Below are positions 55,090 through 63,860 of a stretch of DNA of 64,000 nucleotides, piece by piece. The position numbers were made by a program, and so were the translations under genes. Location of the stretch: the NCBI RefSeq assembly GCF_039904985.1, contig NZ_CP157005.1, positions 2,914,001-2,978,000 of the forward strand, given 5' to 3'. How positions within the stretch are numbered: position 1 is the stretch's first letter; the number at the start of each line of letters is the position of its first letter. The notes beneath the pieces were generated by a model that worked only from the letters and a program-made list of their open reading frames with translations, was not told the origin of the DNA and ran no database searches. Source of the stretch: Methylomonas sp. AM2-LC. GTDB taxonomy: Bacteria; Pseudomonadota; Gammaproteobacteria; Methylococcales; Methylomonadaceae.

Positions 55090-55482
55090 TCAAAATAGCA
55101 ATATTATATTAATCGGTAATTTATTTCTGTTACGTTTAGCGGTAAGGTTGGATTGCAATTTATTGCTGTGATTACGCGTTGCTATAGAAACTTTAATTTT
55201 TTTACCGTTCGCTTTAAGGGTATACGCGTCAATCACTTTTGCAGTTTCGATACTGGTGCTATATGAAATAGTTAATTGTTTAACGTCCTCCAATGCCTTT
55301 TCGTGTAGTACTTTGGTTTCCCAGGCACGATCTTCTGAAAACGAACCATCCTGATTTAGCGTATAGTCGATAGCATAAAAGGGAACTCGCGCTAAAATCT
55401 CCTGCACAGGTTCTTCGGCCTGCGCCCTATTTACCATTAAACATAAAATCACAAACAATACTGTGTACACTGAGTTTACCAT
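55090..55482 (-). CDS. Truncated DUF3857 domain protein
   Basis: A 130-residue exported fragment. It has a signal peptide (residues 1-22, NRAQA), then PFYAIDYTLNQDGSFSEDRAWETKVL and YTLKANGKKIKV, which match the start of the DUF3857 domain. That domain is about 100 residues and is normally followed by a transglutaminase-like enzyme and a second domain (total over 600). Here the frame turns into an unrelated tail (SIATRNHSNKLQSNLTAK) and stops. A long gene was therefore cut. The start at 55482 is preferred over 55542. Might be non-functional. Confidence 0.65.
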   Translation of the reverse strand: MVNSVYTVLFVILCLMVNRAQAEEPVQEILARVPFYAIDYTLNQDGSFSEDRAWETKVLHEKALEDVKQLTISYSTSIETAKVIDAYTLKANGKKIKVSIATRNHSNKLQSNLTAKRNRNKLPINIILLF

Positions 55483-55811
55483 CTTGCCTACTCTCCATAA
55501 TTTCTTAATGATTGTAAAACAAGCAACACCGTTAACGTACAATAATGACTATTGTTTTTAAAGGTATATTGCCAGTTTTAAAGCTTTATTTGTGAAAACT
55601 AACGGAGGACAAAGACGATAATATAATTATTAATGACAACTTTACTCTACCATCCTAACACAGTTGCAAATATAGTTTAGGGAATAGGGAGTGCCAAACA
55701 CTGAGTGAACAATTTAGCTAAAAACATGAGTAATCACTAACTTGGATAGCCGATATGATGCGAAGCTAAATGGTGGGTAGCTTATTTGCTCAGTTATAGA
55801 ACAGCAACTAG
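55483..55811. other. Intergenic region left of the terminator
   Basis: About 330 bases, AT-rich, no gene recognised. It is bounded to the right by a strong hairpin at 55812-55839. Confidence 0.4.
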
Positions 55812-55839
55812 AAAAAGCCGCAGGAATCTGCGGCTTTTT
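55812..55839. terminator. Strong bidirectional hairpin terminator
   Basis: Perfect arms AAAAAGCCGCAG (55812-55823) and CTGCGGCTTTTT (55828-55839), GAAT loop, A run on one side and T run on the other. It can end transcription of the TIGR03118 gene (minus strand, stop 55937) and any rightward transcript. Confidence 0.9.
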
Positions 55840-55936
55840 GATAAAAAAACAGCAATTTATAGGTTTAGAGAACAGCGCTATTTTGCTTTGTTACTGCTGA
55901 GACAGTCTATGTATAATCATTAAAACATTTGAAAAT

Positions 55937-57070
55937 TTACCAATTATATTTCCAATCGTCATTATCTTTATCGATTACAGTATCAATGCGGCCATAAAGT
56001 CCATGAGCTTCATCATCAGGACCAGCAGCAAAGAACAAAGTGTTTACAGGTTGATTCTTAAAGCCATTACCAAATGAAATACCCCATAATCCGTCAATTG
56101 TAATTGGTTTATGATCGGCACCTCGTAACTGACCAACAAAACCACCGCTGTTCAAATCATAAGCATTAATACGACCATCACCAAAATTACCTACCAGTAA
56201 TTTTCCACTAAATTTACCAAAGCCTGCAGGTGCTAACGCCACACCCCAAGGTGCATTCAATTTATCGGCAGAAGCAAGACGTCTTATTAATTGTCCATTG
56301 GGATCGAATACATTAATAAAACCAAAGCCTTTACCTTTTACATCATCGTGCTTGGCAGCATCTTGTTTGGCATAAGTAACGAAAATTTCATTGTTAATAG
56401 CCTGTATCCCAAATGCCGCATAGCCAGCAGGTAAATTTTGATCCACAAAGGCATTCGCAGGCAATTTAACAGGTTTAAAATTGCTATCAAATACATCGAC
56501 TTTATTATGGCGAAAATCTGTAGCATATAAAAAGGCACCCGAAATAAGCGTCAAACCTTTATAAACAGCACCATCCGCCCCGGAGTTATCAATCGCAGGT
56601 AGCGAGTGAGTCAGATCGACATTAGGCGCCCAACCCGCAATCAAGCCATCTTCTGTAGCAAATATAAAACGGCTAGAGCCTGAAGTGCTAGCGTTTGACA
56701 CCACAAAGCCAGCAGATGGGTTAAACACCACACCTGTTGGGTTACCACCACCCTTTGCGTCAGTTGGCGAGGGAATTGCTGCCACTAAACTAACGGGAAC
56801 ACCTTCACCATCATACAACGTGGAAACCCCCGTACCATTGTCACCAACCCATACGACACCTGTTGGGTTGAATGCCAACCCCCAGGCATTTACCAAATTG
56901 GGATCGGTATGCTCTGCGTTGTTTAAGTCAGACACCAGATTGCGCTGTGCATAAACCTGATGTTCCTCTCCAAAAGCATCTTTAGCTTGCACGGCAGGCG
57001 TGCTAGTCAGCAATAAGGCAATCATGAGTGGGGAATATAGATATTTTGCACTTTTTGGCAGTACTTTCAT
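55937..57070 (-). CDS. TIGR03118 family exported protein
   Basis: A 377-residue secreted protein. The start at 57070 (MKVLPKSAKYLYSPLMIALLLTSTPAVQA) follows AAGGAG. A beta-propeller-like repeat is seen: HTDPNLVNAWGLAFNPTGVVWVGDNGTGVSTLYDG, NGQLIRRLASADKLNAPWGVALAPAGFGKFSGKLLVGNFGDGRINAYD. The end (TLFFAAGPDDEAHGLYGRI) is the hallmark of the TIGR03118 group, often fused to a PEP-CTERM tail in relatives; here the tail is absent. Its function is unknown. Single gene. Confidence 0.88.
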   Translation of the reverse strand: MKVLPKSAKYLYSPLMIALLLTSTPAVQAKDAFGEEHQVYAQRNLVSDLNNAEHTDPNLVNAWGLAFNPTGVVWVGDNGTGVSTLYDGEGVPVSLVAAIPSPTDAKGGGNPTGVVFNPSAGFVVSNASTSGSSRFIFATEDGLIAGWAPNVDLTHSLPAIDNSGADGAVYKGLTLISGAFLYATDFRHNKVDVFDSNFKPVKLPANAFVDQNLPAGYAAFGIQAINNEIFVTYAKQDAAKHDDVKGKGFGFINVFDPNGQLIRRLASADKLNAPWGVALAPAGFGKFSGKLLVGNFGDGRINAYDLNSGGFVGQLRGADHKPITIDGLWGISFGNGFKNQPVNTLFFAAGPDDEAHGLYGRIDTVIDKDNDDWKYNW

Positions 57071-57418
57071 TTTGTAACTCCTTATAAATTGAGTAATAAG
57101 CGGTAACCCCAAGCCTTAACCTTAATAACAGTCGATGCAATTGTGGCTTGCCTGTGAAAACAGGCAAATAGATACGGGTATTAAACGAATCGAAGTATCT
57201 AGACTGTGTCTATTTCTTATTGGCTTGGTATACGTCTATTCTGCAGTGAGTCAGAAAGGTTCAATGCAAGGATGAGAGTAAGGCGGACAGTGAGGGACAA
57301 TTTAGATGTTTAGATCGTGTTTGATGCACTCCACATCGTTCAGCAGATCGTGATGTATGCGGCACACGATAACCGCATACAATCGTAATTTGGAATTGTT
57401 TATAAACAAGTTAAAATA
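57071..57418. other. Intergenic region
   Basis: About 350 bases between the TIGR03118 gene start and the antiporter stop. No gene or RNA recognised. A promoter for the TIGR03118 gene should be at 57090-57200. Confidence 0.4.
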
Positions 57419-58972
57419 TTACAAATCAATATCCGGTTTAGTATGATTAACCAGCATTTGATTTGCAAGCTGCACACCGGCTTCTACCAATGGATGAATA
57501 ACAAAACTGGCGCCATGTTTTGTCAATAACCATTCATCATCAACCAGATAGCATATGGTACCAATTTTTCCTTTAAAACCATTTTTACGTAGCTGGCTGA
57601 TCGCTCGAATTCTATTGTCAAATGACGGTAAAGTCAGTATCACGCCATTAATTTTCTCCAAGGGTAATCTGCTCCATAATTCGCCATCACTCACATCGGC
57701 ATACACCACGTTAAAGCCCGATGCCAGCAAACTTTCCAGTACGATGGGATCGGCATCAATGCCTATCACACGTTGTTGTTGCTTGATGAGTGATTGATAA
57801 GTCGACATGCCCGTGCGTCCCATCCCCATAATCAGCCATTGAGCACTTCCAAAGGAATCGGGCAAACAGTCGGAAAGTTTGTTTTTTTTCTCAAATCTGA
57901 CCAATAAAGGTTCACACCAATCAAACAATCGTCCCGAAGCGCGGTTAAGGGGTGCAGCAATAGCCAGCGAACCCGCCACGGCGACACTGATGATAGACTT
58001 CCATTCTGCTGTCAATAAATCTGCCTTAATCACCGCACCCGTGGTAATTAATGCAAACTCCGAATAGGTCGTTAACGCCAGTGATGACACAAATGCAGTA
58101 CGCGCACGCATACCTGCCAGAATAAATAAACCAAAAAATAAGACACCTTGAATGGGTAATGCGGCCAGTAGGGCCAGTGCATACAACACTTGTTGCTGAT
58201 TGGGAAAATCTTCTAAGCCAATTTGCAAAAAGAAGGCCACTAAAAACAACTCTTTTAAACTCCAAAGTTTATTAGCCACTTCTTCAATTTTGGCATGATT
58301 TGCCAGAGTCACACCCGTTAATAAAGCACCAATATCAGCCGCAACCCCTACTCTTTCAGCCAACACCGCGCCAGCCAGCGCAAAAGAAACGCCCAATAAC
58401 AACTTCAGTTCAGATACTTTGCTCATAGAAAGCAGCCGATGCGCGACAGGACGCAACAAGGGTAACAAAAACAAACATAAAGCCCAGGGGGTGGGTTGTT
58501 CGCCTTCCGCAAAAGCTAGTAATGAAATGGCAACAATGTCTTGCAGTATTAAAATACTAATAACATCGCGTCCATGTAAGGATGACAGTTCGCCATTGTC
58601 TTCCAAAACTTTTATGGCTAATACAGTACTGGAAAAAGACAAACTAATACCCAACACCAAACCGCCGGTAATGTGTTTATCCATTAACAGAAAAAACAAA
58701 GCTGAAAAAATGGCCATTATCAGTAAATGCAAACCGCCAACACTTAATACTTCACGCCGAATCAGTGACTTTGGTTTTATTTTCAAGCCAACGGTAAATA
58801 ACAGTAATTCAATACCAATATCAGCCAGATGATTTAAACTCTGTAAAGGCGCAATATTAAGACTATGCAAAACATAGCCAGCGAGCAGATAACCGACCAG
58901 TGGCGGCAGGGTAAGACGTGCTGCAATCAATCCACTGATAAATGCGGAGCCAACCCAAATTAATTCCATCAT
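57419..58972 (-). CDS. KefB-like potassium/proton antiporter with TrkA-N domain
   Basis: A 517-residue CPA2-family antiporter. Residues 1-375 hold about 12 helices, with PPLVGYLLAGYVL, ELLLFTVGLKIKPKSL, LGISLSFSSTVLAIKVLEDNGE and LILQDIVAISLL at the usual places. A C-terminal TrkA-N (RCK) domain spans about 390-500 (WLIMGMGRTGMSTYQSLIKQQQRVIGIDADP). RCK domains bind NAD(H) or nucleotides and gate the transporter. It is close to the KefB/YbaL type; no KefF- or KefG-like ancillary gene is adjacent. Confidence 0.93.
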   Translation of the reverse strand: MMELIWVGSAFISGLIAARLTLPPLVGYLLAGYVLHSLNIAPLQSLNHLADIGIELLLFTVGLKIKPKSLIRREVLSVGGLHLLIMAIFSALFFLLMDKHITGGLVLGISLSFSSTVLAIKVLEDNGELSSLHGRDVISILILQDIVAISLLAFAEGEQPTPWALCLFLLPLLRPVAHRLLSMSKVSELKLLLGVSFALAGAVLAERVGVAADIGALLTGVTLANHAKIEEVANKLWSLKELFLVAFFLQIGLEDFPNQQQVLYALALLAALPIQGVLFFGLFILAGMRARTAFVSSLALTTYSEFALITTGAVIKADLLTAEWKSIISVAVAGSLAIAAPLNRASGRLFDWCEPLLVRFEKKNKLSDCLPDSFGSAQWLIMGMGRTGMSTYQSLIKQQQRVIGIDADPIVLESLLASGFNVVYADVSDGELWSRLPLEKINGVILTLPSFDNRIRAISQLRKNGFKGKIGTICYLVDDEWLLTKHGASFVIHPLVEAGVQLANQMLVNHTKPDIDL

Positions 58973-59286
58973 AATGGTGTGCTAAAAAAATAAAATTTAA
59001 AAAGGTTACCTGGCATAAGCCTGCCTAGGTTGCTAAAGTAATCGGCTAAAGGCTGATCAAATTTTTCTATGGTGGTTATTGTTTAAGAAAGCCACAAATT
59101 TTATTATAGCTAGTTTTACTAGCTTAGCGGCATCGCTCCAATCATTCCTGGTAAGCCCAGTTAACCACTAATGAAATCAGCGAACCAGCACCCTAATTAC
59201 AGACTGAGTTTAATCACTATATACAGCAATATGCTCAGATTGTTATGCTTCTCAACTGGCCGTTTTAAAACACTCATTTTTGTATA
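58973..59286. other. Intergenic region
   Basis: About 310 bases between the divergent antiporter and pbpC genes. Both promoters should lie here; nothing else recognised. Confidence 0.4.
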
Positions 59287-61590
59287 ATGAATATAACACC
59301 CTTAACACGCAACGTTATCGTTTATTTACTAGTGTTGCTGTTATGTGTCATGTTGTTTTGGCTATCGTTAAGTATTAGCCCCAAACCCTTACTGATAAAT
59401 CAGAGCAATTCCTCTTATGCTAGTGTCGACAGGCAAGGAAAATTATTGCGCCTTAGCTTAAGTTCCGATCAAAAATACCGCTTGTGGGTGCCTCTTGCAG
59501 AAGTGCCGGTCAGCTTACAAAATGCCACTTTACACTATGAAGATCGCTGGTTTTACTGGCATCCGGGTATTAATCCGGTTGCACTGCTGCGGGCGGTATG
59601 GAGCAGTCTGATTACCCAACAACACTGGATAGGCGCGTCCACGCTAACCATGCAATTGGCCAGACAGCGTTGGCGGCTAAAAACCGACCATTTTAGTGGT
59701 AAACTTAAACAAATGGCTTATGCCTTGTGGCTGGAAAGTCATTTCAGTAAGTCGCAATTATTGGAAGCCTATTTAAATCTGGCTCCGTATGGAGCCAATA
59801 TAGAAGGTGCAGGAGCAGCTGCCTGGATCTATTTTCATAAACCTATTTCAGCGTTAACAGAAGATGAAACCCGCGCCTTGGTTTTAATTCCACAAAATCC
59901 ACAACTGCGCGCGCCCAGAAACGCCACTGCACTGCAAAGTTTACATAAAGCCTGGCAAATCGCCTACGGCAATAGCCCTGGATTTGATCGACTCTGGTTT
60001 CGGCAACGCCAAGACTTACCGTTTCGCGCCCCGCATTTTTCTGAACGCTTACATAGTTTATATCCGGCTATGTCCACCCTACCCTCCACTTTGGACAGTA
60101 ATATTCAAGCACTCAGCGAAGAATTACTGGCTGGCTTTTTGCGCCAACACCGTCAGGACGGTATTTTGAATGCCAGTATGATGGTGGTGCATGCACCCAC
60201 AATGGAAGTGCTGGCTTATGTGGGTTCGGCCGATTATTTTAATCGTAATATTCATGGTTACGTGAATGGCCTTAAAGCACCGCGTTCGCCAGGATCGACT
60301 CTTAAACCGTTTATCTACGCTCTCGCCATTGCCCAAGGCTTAATTACAGCCGATACCTTAATCAAAGATACGCCGTTACGCATGGGGGATTATCAACCCG
60401 AAAATTTCGAACGTAATTTTTATGGACCGTTATCCGCCACCGACGCCTTAATCCGTAGCCGTAACATACCAGCTATCAGTTTATTGGCACAATTAAAACA
60501 ACCCGGTTTTCATCAATTTTTACTCGATGCTGGTATCACCATACCCAAACATGCCGCAAATTATGGTTTAAGTCTGGCAATTGGCAGTGCTGAAATTTCC
60601 ATGGAAGATTTATTGCGTTTATATGGTTTACTGGCTAATCAGGGTGAAGTACGCGATTTACGCTGGTTGGCAACTGAGAAAACTGCTAATAAGCAAAAGC
60701 CCTTATTACTCCCCGAAGCCGCATTTATAGTCAAAGACATGTTAGCCACTAACCCACGACCAGATCGTAGTTTTGGCGGTCGTAGTTTCAGTGCGCAACA
60801 AAGCGTAGCCTGGAAAACCGGTACCTCTTCCGGCCTTAAAGATGCTTGGGCAATCGGTATCAGCGGCGAGTATCTGATCGGCGTGTGGGCCGGTAATTTC
60901 GATGGCAGTGCAAATCGGCATCTGGTAGGCAGAGAGTTGGTCGGGCCCTTGCTGTTTGATATGGTCGATGCACTGGCTATTGAGCATAGGGGTTCTACAA
61001 GCGCTGATCAACCACCCGTCAGTCTGCAGCGTATAGACATTTGTCCACTCTCCGGCAGGCCAGTTTCGACCTGGTGTCCACACGGTAAAAGCGGCTGGAT
61101 TATTCCCGGCGTATCACCACTAAAAACCTGCACCCTGCATCGACAAATTCATATCAATCCTGCAACAGGCTTGCGTTTGTGTGCTGGCGATAAAGGCCCT
61201 AGCATAGAACGTATCGCAGAGTTTTGGGAGAGTGATGAATTAGAATCGTTTAAACAGGCCGGGGTTCAGCGCGATAACCCTCCCCCATTTCAGCATCCGT
61301 GTGATGATGCCAGCGAACAAAATGCCGAGGCAAATCCACCTAAAATTGTTTCACCCCAGGCTGGTGTCAGTTACCCGCTACGCTTAGGCCAGCAAGCAAC
61401 CATTGAGTTTAGCGCAGTGTCCGGCGGCGGACGACATCGCTTATTTTGGTTTTTGGATGATAATTTTATCGGCGAAGGCGCAACCGTTAATTGGCCTGGC
61501 AAACCAGGCCGGTTTGTCATTTCTGTGGTAGATGATCAGGGACAGTCAGCCAGCACCAGCTTGCTGGTTACACCTGTTACCCCCTCGTAG
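59287..61590 (+). CDS. pbpC: Penicillin-binding protein 1C
   Basis: A 767-residue bifunctional cell-wall enzyme. An N-terminal anchor helix (residues 8-33) leads into a transglycosylase domain (catalytic Glu in LHYEDRWFYWHPG, then GASTLTMQLARQ) at about 70-240. The transpeptidase domain has SxxK in SPGSTLKPFIYAL (about 336), SxN in LIRSRNIPA (about 385) and KTG in VAWKTGTSSGLKDAW (about 512). The C-terminal BiPBP_C domain starts near 670 (IVSPQAGVSYPL). In many bacteria pbpC follows an alpha-2-macroglobulin gene; here it does not. No good ribosome site is seen at ATG 59287. Confidence 0.95.
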   Translation: MNITPLTRNVIVYLLVLLLCVMLFWLSLSISPKPLLINQSNSSYASVDRQGKLLRLSLSSDQKYRLWVPLAEVPVSLQNATLHYEDRWFYWHPGINPVALLRAVWSSLITQQHWIGASTLTMQLARQRWRLKTDHFSGKLKQMAYALWLESHFSKSQLLEAYLNLAPYGANIEGAGAAAWIYFHKPISALTEDETRALVLIPQNPQLRAPRNATALQSLHKAWQIAYGNSPGFDRLWFRQRQDLPFRAPHFSERLHSLYPAMSTLPSTLDSNIQALSEELLAGFLRQHRQDGILNASMMVVHAPTMEVLAYVGSADYFNRNIHGYVNGLKAPRSPGSTLKPFIYALAIAQGLITADTLIKDTPLRMGDYQPENFERNFYGPLSATDALIRSRNIPAISLLAQLKQPGFHQFLLDAGITIPKHAANYGLSLAIGSAEISMEDLLRLYGLLANQGEVRDLRWLATEKTANKQKPLLLPEAAFIVKDMLATNPRPDRSFGGRSFSAQQSVAWKTGTSSGLKDAWAIGISGEYLIGVWAGNFDGSANRHLVGRELVGPLLFDMVDALAIEHRGSTSADQPPVSLQRIDICPLSGRPVSTWCPHGKSGWIIPGVSPLKTCTLHRQIHINPATGLRLCAGDKGPSIERIAEFWESDELESFKQAGVQRDNPPPFQHPCDDASEQNAEANPPKIVSPQAGVSYPLRLGQQATIEFSAVSGGGRHRLFWFLDDNFIGEGATVNWPGKPGRFVISVVDDQGQSASTSLLVTPVTPS

Positions 61591-61820
61591 TAGGATTTTC
61601 TTGCGGAAGAATAAACGGGCCGCTTCAATGTGCAGTAATTAGTAATAAATGGTTTAACACTTTTCGCACATCGTCACCCGCCGAACCGCAAAGTTGCAAG
61701 TACCATTTAGTTATGACTTTCATTTACGACAGGTAACTCATCTAGTCATAATAATTAATTTGCAGTGCATTTAAGGTTGTAACGGGCTACTAGTTGAATG
61801 ATCTATAGCATAGAAATATG

Positions 61821-62006
61821 TTATTTTTTACTACCCGGTCTAAATTGTTCTGCCGCTTTACGTAAAAAAATGACCTGATGCTTAAACCGAAAGCAGGACT
61901 TGCAGTAAAAAATATGCACGCGAATGCTTAAGCGCTCTTGCCAGGCTAATGGTCTTTCCATGCCATCGGATAATAGTTCGGTAATTTCTTTGCAGGTTTT
62001 CATCAT
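61821..62006 (-). CDS. Zinc-finger anti-sigma-like micro-protein
   Basis: A 61-residue protein with a CxxC-type zinc site: H...C near IFYCKSCFRFKHQ (H31 to C37) and a leading MKTCKEITELLSDGMERPL. This matches the short zf-HC2 proteins that bind ECF sigma factors. Its start overlaps the sigma factor stop (ATGA), so the two are translated together. No membrane helix, so it is a soluble, very small anti-sigma-like protein. It is the last gene of the MNIO operon. Confidence 0.75.
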   Translation of the reverse strand: MMKTCKEITELLSDGMERPLAWQERLSIRVHIFYCKSCFRFKHQVIFLRKAAEQFRPGSKK

Positions 62007-62566
62007 ACTTTTCCTGAATTAAACCATTTTAGTTCCAGGCATTCTCGTAAACCCAGCCTAGCCCGGTGCAGATATACGCGGCAGGCGCTATGGCTAATAT
62101 CCATATCCACGCATATTTCCTCGGCTTCAAGACCAACCATTTCGCGTAACATAAAAGCTCGTGCGTGTGGTGCCGGTAAGTTTTTTTGGCACCACTCAAA
62201 AATCAGCCAAAACTGATTTTGCTCTAAAGCATGATCAGGTTCTTTCCAGGAACTGGGTGTACCTATCCAATGACCGGCTGCGTTAAATAACAGTTTTTCA
62301 ATAGCTTGGTCAGGATTATCTTCATCGACTTGTATGTCTATGCAATCCAGTTTCTGAACTGCACGATAATGGTCGGCAATTTTATGTTTAAGGATGCCGA
62401 TTAACCAAGTCTTAACTGCGGATTCGTTTCGAAAATTGCTCTCTGCTTGCAGAGCTGCCAATAGAGTTTCCTGGACAGCATCTTCTGCGATAGCCTCATT
62501 CTGCACTTGTAATAGAGCGTAACGGACTAGCATTTCCCGATAGTTTTTTATTTGGGCTTTATCCAT
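62003..62566 (-). CDS. ECF sigma factor of the MNIO operon
   Basis: A 187-residue ECF sigma factor. Region 2 is DAVQETLLAALQAESNFRNESAVKTWLIGILKHKIADHYR; region 4 is CQKNLPAPHARAFMLREMVGLEAEEICVDMDISHSACRVYLHRARLGLRECL. A linker of about 40 residues is longer than usual. It overlaps the upstream DoxX gene by 19 bases and the downstream anti-sigma gene by 4 bases. So it is encoded within the same message as the MNIO genes, suggesting feedback on the operon. Confidence 0.92.
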   Translation of the reverse strand: MDKAQIKNYREMLVRYALLQVQNEAIAEDAVQETLLAALQAESNFRNESAVKTWLIGILKHKIADHYRAVQKLDCIDIQVDEDNPDQAIEKLLFNAAGHWIGTPSSWKEPDHALEQNQFWLIFEWCQKNLPAPHARAFMLREMVGLEAEEICVDMDISHSACRVYLHRARLGLRECLELKWFNSGKV

Positions 62567-63120
62567 TTAGTGGCTGGCTCATTACGGTAAAAAAGCCACG
62601 CATCCAAACTTAATTTTCCTGCGCCGCTAAATACTAATGATACTAGCATGAAAACATAGATCAACGGCAATTTATAGTTTCCGTAGCCCTGATCGGTAAA
62701 CACATAGCCTTTCCATAATTCCTGCAGGGTATGCCATTCAGTTGGCCAATGCACCGTTGCAATGGCGATAAGGGTTAATACAATTAAAGCTAAACTAAAA
62801 AAACGGGTGGCTAAACCTAGTATCAAGGTAATAGGCCCAATTATTTCTAAGCCCGTGGAAAGCATCCAATTCATATCGGCTGATAATAAATTGAATGGGA
62901 ACGGAAACACCAATTCAGAGAACCAGTTTTCGCCCGATAACTTTTCTAATCCGGCTTCTAAAAATTCATAAGCTAAGAATAATCTAAGTGCTAGTGGTGC
63001 ATAGGTGTTGCCCTCATAGTTTAGCCAACATTGGATGCATTTAGGGAACACTAGAAATGGTGCTAAAGAACCACGCTTGCATGTAGATGAATTGCTGCTA
63101 GGATTCATAAATTGACTCAC
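62548..63120 (-). CDS. DoxX family membrane protein (MNIO operon)
   Basis: A 190-residue protein with four helices and a DoxX pattern: LALRLFLAYEFLEAGLEKLSGENWFSELVFPFPF, then LEIIGPITLILGLATRFFSLALIVLT. A Cys-rich N-terminal part (CKRGSLAPFLVFPKCIQC) precedes the first helix. It probably starts at the GTG at 63120 (overlapping the HvfC stop by 4 bases) or at ATG 63108. DoxX proteins are common partners in DUF692/DUF2063 operons (also BufD). Confidence 0.88.
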   Translation of the reverse strand: MSQFMNPSSNSSTCKRGSLAPFLVFPKCIQCWLNYEGNTYAPLALRLFLAYEFLEAGLEKLSGENWFSELVFPFPFNLLSADMNWMLSTGLEIIGPITLILGLATRFFSLALIVLTLIAIATVHWPTEWHTLQELWKGYVFTDQGYGNYKLPLIYVFMLVSLVFSGAGKLSLDAWLFYRNEPATKWIKPK

Positions 63121-63860
63121 TTGATAGTTGCGCCCAGAATGGCGCCTTGTTGTATTAAATTGTTTAAGGTATCAATACCATAACTTAACAGTACAGCAGG
63201 ATCACTTTGTTCCAGTTCCTGTGCAATTTGTGCAATGGCACTGACTAGCGTACCGCCGCTTTTGTGTAAAATTTCCAGTAAACGACAAGTTGCCTGTTGA
63301 CATTCGATAAACTGCACATTTTCATCTCTATCTCTAAAACCCAATATATGGATTGGCTCTGTAGATGGGTGAGTAAATTGATAGTTGGCGTCGATACAAT
63401 GAACCGGATAATCGTAATGCAATATCACAAAAACGGGCGCAAAAATCGGGCTGGCTACCTGCCAGTCCAGTGCAGCCGTCTCTGTTTCAATGTTTACCGT
63501 ATCAGCCTCCGCAATGGCTAACACCAGCTCTACCCATTCAAAATGGGCTAATTCGAATAAATAGGGTTGGATGGGTTTAGTTTGTAAAAACCCTATAAAC
63601 TCATCTGGTAACTGCCGATACAATGGCGATTGACAACGATGTTCGGCAATAAACGCTTTCAGCAAATGTTGCCATGCGCTCTCCCCCAACAGGGAATGGG
63701 TAACTGGAAAGCAGCGTTGTAAACTGTCATTAAATCTATTATTCAGTAACTCTCTATAAATATTGCTACGTTCAGCATCATAACCAGCTGGTAAAGCTGC
63801 ACAGTTGGGATTACGTAAATGCGCTAAAAACTGTTGTTGTTCGCGTTTAAACTCTGCCAT
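63117..63860 (-). CDS. hvfC: HvfC-like protein (DUF2063), partner of the MNIO enzyme
   Basis: A 247-residue soluble protein of the DUF2063 family. The start at 63860 (MAEFKREQQQFLAHLRNPNCAALPAGYDAERSNIYRELLNNRF) fits the family; the earlier frame start is not needed. Later parts include CFPVTHSLLGESAWQHLLKAF and PYLFELAHFEWVELVLAIAEAD. In the known systems HvfC recruits the precursor peptide to the DUF692 oxidase HvfB. It overlaps the hvfB end by 14 bases and the DoxX start by 4. Confidence 0.92.
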   Translation of the reverse strand: MAEFKREQQQFLAHLRNPNCAALPAGYDAERSNIYRELLNNRFNDSLQRCFPVTHSLLGESAWQHLLKAFIAEHRCQSPLYRQLPDEFIGFLQTKPIQPYLFELAHFEWVELVLAIAEADTVNIETETAALDWQVASPIFAPVFVILHYDYPVHCIDANYQFTHPSTEPIHILGFRDRDENVQFIECQQATCRLLEILHKSGGTLVSAIAQIAQELEQSDPAVLLSYGIDTLNNLIQQGAILGATIK

